Origin: Actinomadura chibensis NBRC 106107
Lineage (GTDB): Bacteria > Actinomycetota > Actinomycetes > Streptosporangiales > Streptosporangiaceae
NCBI RefSeq assembly: GCF_001552135.1
Contig: NZ_BCQP01000010.1
Coordinates: 1-64,000 of the forward strand
Length of the DNA: 64,000 nt
Direction: 5' to 3'
This document shows, piece after piece, positions 59,993-64,000 of the stretch (position 1 is its first letter; every line of letters starts with the position of its first letter). The notes under the pieces were generated by a model. The model was not told where the DNA came from. It searched no databases and saw nothing but the letters and a program-made list of their open reading frames with translations. The position numbers were made by a program, and so were the translations under genes.

Positions 59993-60757
59993 GTGGCACA
60001 GGATTGGGCTCGCTTCTTGTTCGACGTCCCGCCCCTCGAGGACGTCGGAGTAGCAGGGGGCGGAGAGCTTTGGATGGTCGATGCCGACGGCACGCTCTGG
60101 ACGCACGACCCCCAAAGCGGACAGCCCTCTGAGCAGGTCGACAGCCCGGGCCGGTTGACTCGGGTCGCGGTGGGGGGCGGTGCCGTGTGGTGCGTCGAGG
60201 ACGATGGCGCGCTCTGGAGCTACCGGCCCAGTGCGGGATCATGGACGAAGGCGACCCCACACCGCGAGTCGGACGGGGGCGCCTTCGAGCTTTCGGCCAT
60301 CGACGTCGCGGGCGACTTCTTCCGTGCGTGGGTCGTCGAAGACAAGGGCAGCGGTGCCGGGTGGTTCTGGAGCACCGCCGACGGAGTCACCTTCACCTTC
60401 GGGGACGCGTTCGGGTTCAAGCGCATCTCGGTCGGCCAGTCACCCGGCGCCGCACTCGGCGACGTATGGCTCGTCGACCTGCTCGACCGCGTCGTCGGGT
60501 TCGAATACACGGCCGGAGACGTCCAAACCGGTTTCGACACGAACGCCAGGCAGATGGCCGACGTCGCGGCGGCGTTCAACGGCGATGTCTGGCTGGTCGG
60601 CATCGACGGGTCCGCGTGGAAGACGAGCGATCGCGGCAACACGTTCCTCAAGACCGGTGACGGGTTCGTCGCGATCACCGCCGACTGGACTCCGTGGGCG
60701 CTGAAAGCCGACGGAACCCTGTGGGGCTGGTTCGAGGAACCCCCCGACCCTCACTGA
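59993..60757 (+). CDS. Tectonin-like beta-propeller protein
   Basis: A 254-residue soluble protein built of about six short repeats, each with a V-x-x-x-x-G-x-x-W-x-V-D-x-D-G-x-x-W pattern (for example G-E-L-W-M-V-D-A-D-G-T-L-W and G-A-V-W-C-V-E-D-D-G-A-L-W). This fits a tectonin/TECPR six-bladed propeller, often a carbohydrate- or surface-binding fold. There is no signal peptide. GTG 59993 follows GGAGGGGA; an upstream ATG at 59942 has no site. GC content and codon use are visibly lower than in neighbours, suggesting later acquisition. Partner unknown. Confidence 0.75.
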   Translation: MAQDWARFLFDVPPLEDVGVAGGGELWMVDADGTLWTHDPQSGQPSEQVDSPGRLTRVAVGGGAVWCVEDDGALWSYRPSAGSWTKATPHRESDGGAFELSAIDVAGDFFRAWVVEDKGSGAGWFWSTADGVTFTFGDAFGFKRISVGQSPGAALGDVWLVDLLDRVVGFEYTAGDVQTGFDTNARQMADVAAAFNGDVWLVGIDGSAWKTSDRGNTFLKTGDGFVAITADWTPWALKADGTLWGWFEEPPDPH

Positions 60758-61098
60758 GACCCGCTCCTCGCTGGGGGATCTGGGGTCACCACGCCGGGGC
60801 CGCGAAGCCGCTGGTCCGCTGTGGTTCTTGTAGCCCATGACGCCCACGGGCAGGCGTTCGTGACCGTGCCCTCGTCCGCCGGTGGCGGTGCCGGACCGGC
60901 GGTGGACGAGGAGTGGCGAGCGATGTAACGTGCATCTCGATGAAACATTTGTTTCATCGTAACGGACGGCACTCATCGTGGACCTCAGCACTTGGGCGGT
61001 GGCATGGCGGTGTTCTGCAGGACGTGCGGCTGGTCGGACGGCCACCCGCTGACCGGAGGGCGCGCCGTCGCGGCGAGCCGACGACGGGCGGCGGCCCG
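60758..61098. other. 341-bp intergenic region with a hairpin and a palindrome
   Basis: No convincing gene. It holds a hairpin CCGCCGGT-N11-ACCGGCGG (60876-60902), which could end the propeller gene transcript, and a perfect 22-bp palindrome (60938-60959). A reading frame in phase with the downstream membrane protein runs through here but lacks a start with a ribosome binding site. Confidence 0.55.
60938..60959. promoter_or_regulatory. Perfect 22-bp palindrome, probable operator
   Basis: CGATGAAACA and TGTTTCATCG flank a central TT, in an AT-rich patch about 140 bases upstream of the ExxE membrane protein gene. The TGAAACA-N2-TGTTTCA core is typical of TetR-family operators. No TetR gene is next to it, so the regulator must be encoded elsewhere. 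Confidence 0.6.
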
Positions 61099-61896
61099 GT
61101 GAGCGCTGCGGTCTGGAGCGTCGTCGCGGCCTCGTTCGCCGCCTGCTTCGTGGAGGCGGTGGAGGCGGCCACCATCGTGATGGCGATGGGATTCACCCGA
61201 AGCTGGCGTTCGGCCCTGCTCGGAACGGCCGCCGCGCTGGGCGTGCTGGCGGTCGTGACGGCGGTCCTGGGGCTGGGCTTCGGGGACTGGGTTCCCGAGT
61301 CCGGGCTCCAACTGGTGGTCGGGACCCTCATGCTGATCTTCGGGCTGCAGTGGCTGCGCAAGGCCGTCCTGCGCTCGTCCGGCCGCAAGAAGATCCATGA
61401 CGAGGAGGAGATCTACCGGGAAGAGGTCGAGGCGGCGCTCGCGGCCGGTCACGGCGCCGGACGCATCGACACGTTCTCGTTCATGGTGTCCTTCAAGGGC
61501 GTCTTCCTCGAAGGCGTCGAGGTGGTGTTCATCGTCATCACGTTCGGCGTCAACGCCCACAACGTGCCGGGTGCGGCCGCCGGGGCCGGCGCGGCCCTGC
61601 TCGTCGTGCTCGCCGTCGCGGCGGCGATCGGACGCCCGCTGTCGATGATCAACGAGAACCTGCTGAAGTACGGGGTCGGCCTGCTGCTCGCCTCGTTCGG
61701 AACGTACTGGGTGGGGGAGGGCAGCGGGACTTTCCGGGACGGCAGGGAGAGCCTCGAATGGCCGGGCGGCGACCTGGCGATCCTCGGGCTGCTGGGCGTG
61801 TGGTTCCTGACCTGCTACACGCTCGCACGCCTGCTGCGTGTCCCCGCCGTGGGCGGCTCGGTCCTGGCGCCCGGCTCGACGGGGGAGGCACGATGA
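61099..61896 (+). CDS. Polytopic membrane protein with two ExxE motifs, COG4280-like
   Basis: A 265-residue protein with about seven helices. Two similar helices carry glutamate pairs: F-V-E-A-V-E-A-A-T-I-V (Glu19, Glu22) and F-L-E-G-V-E-V-V-F-I-V (Glu138, Glu141). The spacing equals the R-E-G-L-E motif of FTR1 iron permeases, and the twofold arrangement recalls metal transporters with internal duplication. It resembles the uncharacterised COG4280 group (from memory). GTG 61099 was chosen because the hydrophobic domain begins there; its ribosome binding site is weak. It overlaps the next small gene by four bases. A metal-ion transport role is inference. Confidence 0.75.
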   Translation: MSAAVWSVVAASFAACFVEAVEAATIVMAMGFTRSWRSALLGTAAALGVLAVVTAVLGLGFGDWVPESGLQLVVGTLMLIFGLQWLRKAVLRSSGRKKIHDEEEIYREEVEAALAAGHGAGRIDTFSFMVSFKGVFLEGVEVVFIVITFGVNAHNVPGAAAGAGAALLVVLAVAAAIGRPLSMINENLLKYGVGLLLASFGTYWVGEGSGTFRDGRESLEWPGGDLAILGLLGVWFLTCYTLARLLRVPAVGGSVLAPGSTGEAR

Positions 61897-62114
61897 GGTT
61901 CGTTCGAGCCTTCGGGCGGTTCTGGTACGACCTCGTGATCGGCGACGACTGGAAGATCGCCGCCGCGGTGGTCGTCGCGCTCGCCGCGCTGGCGGCGGCG
62001 GTGCGGTTCGAGGTGCTCGGCGATACGGCGTCGGCGCTGCTGGTCGGCCTGGCCTTCGTGGCCGCCTTCGTGGTCAGCGTGGCGATCGACGCCCGCGCGC
62101 ACCATGACCGGTGA
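61893..62114 (+). CDS. Small two-helix membrane protein
   Basis: A 73-residue protein with two hydrophobic helices (about 22-40 and 48-66) and a basic, histidine-containing tail A-R-A-H-H-D-R. GGGGGAGG lies just before the ATG, which overlaps the previous stop (ATGA). It is probably a partner of the ExxE membrane protein. Function unknown. Confidence 0.8.
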   Translation: MRFVRAFGRFWYDLVIGDDWKIAAAVVVALAALAAAVRFEVLGDTASALLVGLAFVAAFVVSVAIDARAHHDR

Positions 62115-62135
62115 GCGCGGGCCGGTGACCGGACG

Positions 62136-62720
62136 TCACGGCGGGTCGGTGACCGTCCGCTCGTAGACGTCGGTTTCGAACTCTTCGAGGAGTCGCTCGC
62201 AGTCGGAGACCCTGGCGCGGGCGGCCTCGCGGCCGTCCGCCGACATCCAGTCGCGCTCCTCGACCCGGGCGAGCCACCGGCGGAGCTTCTCCAGGTCCTG
62301 GCGGATCTCCTCGGCCTCCTCGAAGGTGTAGTTCTCCCGGAAGCGCTCGAACTCGATCTCCTTGAAGAACTTCGTCTCGCACTCCTCGATGATCTCCGCG
62401 TACTCCTTCGACGACTGGCCGCGGAAGCCCTCGACGAACTGCTCGCGCACGTCGGGCTCCACGTCCCGCAGCACGAGGAAGATGCTCGATCCGCCGAGTT
62501 CGTCGATGCGGTCGCGGGTCTGGCGGAGCCGGTCGCGCAGGCCGCCCCGGTCGGGCAGGACGCAGACCGCCTGCTGGACGTACAGCCCGCCCAGCCGCTT
62601 CAGCTCACGCCAGACCGCCACCCTGGCGCGCGACGAGCCGCTCGGCACGCGATAGATCAGCATCAGCCACGACTCGCCGCTCGGATCGTCGGCGGCGGGC
62701 ACGCCGGGTTCGTCGGACAC
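62136..62720 (-). CDS. ChrB N-terminal-domain protein
   Basis: A 194-residue soluble protein resembling the N-terminal domain of the chromate resistance regulator ChrB: L-M-L-I-Y-R-V-P-S-G-S-S-R-A-R-V-A-V-W-R-E-L-K-R-like start and a long charged helical C-terminus. The C-terminal ChrB domain is absent. It is convergent with the ExxE membrane protein operon. No ChrA transporter is present. GTG 62720 is the most likely start. It may sense or handle a metal or oxyanion, which is inference. Confidence 0.8.
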   Translation of the reverse strand: MSDEPGVPAADDPSGESWLMLIYRVPSGSSRARVAVWRELKRLGGLYVQQAVCVLPDRGGLRDRLRQTRDRIDELGGSSIFLVLRDVEPDVREQFVEGFRGQSSKEYAEIIEECETKFFKEIEFERFRENYTFEEAEEIRQDLEKLRRWLARVEERDWMSADGREAARARVSDCERLLEEFETDVYERTVTDPP

Positions 62721-62906
62721 GCCCTCAGGGTAACGGCAGTGATCCCGCGCCGGTCCGGCGCGCCGCCGCTCCCAGCGGCGCCGCGCGCGGTTCGACCGAG
62801 GAAATCGCGCAAGCGTCGAATCGGATCTGGCGATGTTCTCTCTTTGCCCCGTGGGCCCATTGTTGGGCGTCAAGGAATGATCTTTGGAAGCGACGGTATC
62901 GCCAGG

Positions 62907-62957
62907 TCAAGTTAGCCTTGCCTTTGTTGGGCATCGGCTCAGGATAGGCATTCCTTC
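62907..62957 (+). promoter_or_regulatory. Two tandem iron-box-like sites before the VIT gene
   Basis: TCAAGTTAGCCTTGCCTTT (62907-62925) matches the DtxR/IdeR consensus TTAGGTTAGSCTAACCTAA at 13 of 19 positions, and TCAGGATAGGCATTCCTTC (62939-62957) at 12 of 19. The starts are 32 bases apart. TTGCGA (62959-62964) and TATATT (62980-62985) form a plausible promoter just downstream. Position upstream of the -35 favours activation by iron-loaded IdeR, as known for mycobacterial bfrA. The matches are counted by eye. Confidence 0.5.
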
Positions 62958-63017
62958 GTTGCGAGTCCGGTGTGATTTCTATATTTTCGACTCAGCTTCT
63001 ATTGAGCGGAGGAATTC

Positions 63018-63740
63018 ATGGCGATCGACGTTGCCGTGCCCTATACGCCCGAGCATCATCACGGTCACCGCGATGTCACCGGGGGCTGGCTGCGGCCCGC
63101 CGTGTTCGGGGCGATGGACGGTCTCGTCTCCAACTTCGCCCTGATCGCCGGTGTCGTGGGGGCGTCGGGGACGGGCCGCGCGGCCGTGCTCGCCGGGGTC
63201 GCCGGGCTGGTCGCCGGCGCCTGCTCGATGGCGGCCGGGGAGTACACGTCGGTGAGGTCGCAGACGGAGTTGATGCGCGCGGAGATCGCGGTGGAGCGGC
63301 GCGAGCTCGGCCGCAATCCGGACGGCGAGCGGGACGAGTTGGCGGCCCTGTACCACACCCGCGGACTGGACGCGGACCTCGCGCGCCAGGTGGCCGAGAG
63401 CCTGTCGGCCGACCCTGAGCAGGCCTTGCGCGTCCACGTCCGGGAGGAGTTGGGGGTCGATCCCGACGACCTGCCCTCCCCGTTCATCGCCGCTGGGTCG
63501 TCGTTCTGCGCGTTCGCCCTCGGCGCGCTGGTGCCGATCGCGCCGTTCCTGTTCGGGGCGTCGGGCCTGGTGGTGCCGCTCGTGGTGAGCCTGCTCTCGC
63601 TGCTCGGGTTCGGCGCGGCGGTGGCGCGGATGACGGCGCGGCCCTGGTGGCTGGGCGGTGCGCGGCAGCTCGTCCTCGGAGTCGCCGCCGCCGTCGTCAC
63701 GTTCGGCGTCGGCAGTCTGCTGAACGTCACGATCTCCTAG
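63018..63740 (+). CDS. VIT1/CCC1 family iron/manganese transporter
   Basis: A 240-residue membrane protein. The N-terminal histidine cluster (H-H-H-G-H) precedes F-G-A-M-D-G-L-V-S-N-F and A-A-G-E-Y-T-S-V-R-S-Q, both typical of the family; a cytosolic glutamate-rich middle (about 85-150) matches the metal-binding region of VIT proteins. They move Fe2+ or Mn2+ out of the cytosol. GGAGG lies five bases before the ATG. Two iron-box-like sites upstream suggest iron-dependent control. Confidence 0.92.
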   Translation: MAIDVAVPYTPEHHHGHRDVTGGWLRPAVFGAMDGLVSNFALIAGVVGASGTGRAAVLAGVAGLVAGACSMAAGEYTSVRSQTELMRAEIAVERRELGRNPDGERDELAALYHTRGLDADLARQVAESLSADPEQALRVHVREELGVDPDDLPSPFIAAGSSFCAFALGALVPIAPFLFGASGLVVPLVVSLLSLLGFGAAVARMTARPWWLGGARQLVLGVAAAVVTFGVGSLLNVTIS

Positions 63741-63751
63741 CCGGAAGCTCT

Positions 63752-63793
63752 CAAAGGTGCCTGGTGGGCGGCGACGCCCACCAGGCACCTTTG
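63752..63793. terminator. Perfect 19-bp hairpin between VIT and FhuF-like genes
   Basis: Arms at 63752-63770 and 63775-63793 (CAAAGGTGCCTGG... paired with ...CCAGGCACCTTTG) flank a GCGA loop. It lies between convergent genes, so it can terminate both transcripts. The A/T ends of the stem give short T runs on either strand. Confidence 0.85.
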
Positions 63794-63811
63794 TTCGACG
63801 GCGCCATTTCT

Positions 63812-64000
63812 TCAGGAACGCCCGGAACCCCGCCCCGGCAGGTTGCAGTCGTCGCAGCGCTCCCCTCCCGGCACCCGGATGTAAAGGCAGCACGCGTGCC
63901 GCTGAAAGGTGAGCCGGCCGTCCTCGACGGCCAGCGTCCCCCGGCCTTCGAGCGGTGAGCCGGGCAGGCCGTGGAAGGCGCGCGCGAGCGCCCGCACCCG
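63812..64000 (-). CDS. FhuF-like ferric-siderophore reductase, C-terminal end
   Basis: Only the last 62 codons lie in the window; the gene continues beyond 64000. The C-terminal C-C-L-Y-I-R-V-P-G-G-E-R-C-D-D-C has the C-C-x10-C-x2-C spacing of the [2Fe-2S] site of FhuF-type ferric siderophore reductases. Such proteins release iron from hydroxamate siderophores in the cytosol. It fits the siderophore cluster at the left end, although the two are 55 kb apart. Confidence 0.85.
   Translation of the reverse strand, partial: RVRALARAFHGLPGSPLEGRGTLAVEDGRLTFQRHACCLYIRVPGGERCDDCNLPGRGSGRS

Noticed and set aside
55769..60115. Very long minus-strand reading frame of more than 1400 codons
   Set aside because: It runs antisense to the RamB-like, GpgS and acyl-CoA dehydrogenase genes, has repetitive Ala/Arg/Gly/Val/Asp-rich composition and no recognisable domain. 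Long open antisense frames are common in very GC-rich DNA.
60938..60959. Terminal inverted repeat of an insertion sequence
   Set aside because: There is no transposase gene or second distant copy of the arm in the window; an operator is more likely.
60913..61098. N-terminal extension of the ExxE membrane protein
   Set aside because: The extra residues are basic and low in complexity, include the 22-bp palindrome, and no start in this stretch has a ribosome binding site.

Overview
The window is chromosomal DNA of a high-GC actinomycete. Evidence is the very GC-rich third codon positions, many GTG starts, TGATG/GTGA/ATGA stop-start overlaps, and actinobacterial families (MbtH, MEDS anti-sigma-like protein, DUF574-type methyltransferase, HGxxPAAW-like protein, RamB-like regulator, GpgS). 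The siderophore NRPS logic (N5-hydroxyornithine A domain with an embedded N-methyltransferase) resembles that of the madurastatin-type siderophores of Actinomadura, so an Actinomadura-like organism is the best guess; this is inference. No transposase, integrase, phage gene or CRISPR array is visible.

Layout. 1-9.0 kb: 3' part of a hydroxamate siderophore cluster (NRPS, ferric-siderophore-binding lipoprotein, ornithine N-hydroxylase, MbtH). 9.2-14 kb: TetR regulator divergent from a three-gene set headed by a PAP2 + WS/DGAT fusion, with a DMT-like membrane protein and an esterase. 14-21.8 kb: single genes (acyltransferase 3, DUF574 methyltransferase, GNAT, DoxX, APH-like kinase, MEDS/HATPase protein, YbdK/EgtA-type glutamate-cysteine ligase, two small membrane proteins). 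22-27 kb: methylmalonyl-CoA mutase operon mutA-mutB-meaB. 27-30 kb: double GNAT, tRNA-Asn, HNH endonuclease, secreted coiled-coil protein. 30-35 kb: Gfo/Idh oxidoreductase, a redox-type two-component pair (response regulator/thioredoxin-reductase-like fusion plus cNMP-domain histidine kinase), VOC protein, MarR regulator. 35-44 kb: class II aldolase, PucR-type regulator, F420-type LLM oxidoreductase, SMR pump, AraC regulator, hypothetical protein, secreted alpha/beta hydrolase, large membrane protein. 44.3-52.5 kb: NMT1/SsuA-type ABC importer divergent from a CitA/CitB-type two-component system, then an ABC-2 exporter. 52.7-59.8 kb: secreted M1 aminopeptidase, isocitrate lyase divergent from a RamB-like regulator, GpgS, acyl-CoA dehydrogenase. 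60-64 kb: a tectonin-like propeller protein followed by a metal-flavoured set (a COG4280-like membrane protein with two ExxE motifs, a small membrane partner, a ChrB N-terminal-domain protein, a VIT/CCC1 iron transporter behind two iron-box-like sequences, and the C-terminus of a FhuF-like ferric-siderophore reductase).

How the parts relate. Iron appears at both ends: siderophore synthesis and uptake on the left, iron efflux or storage and siderophore reduction on the right. Propionate and acetate metabolism is represented by mutA/mutB/meaB and by aceA with its divergent RamB-like regulator. Several genes seem to be transcribed without a leader: a TANNNT-like -10 hexamer begins 12-14 bases before the start codon. 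Several gene ends carry long perfect hairpins without T tracts.

Best candidates for something undescribed: the NRPS with a degenerate condensation domain and an A-less terminal C-T pair; the PAP2-WS/DGAT fusion; the redox two-component pair; the ExxE membrane protein/ChrB_N/22-bp palindrome module; and the VIT gene with tandem iron-box-like sites.
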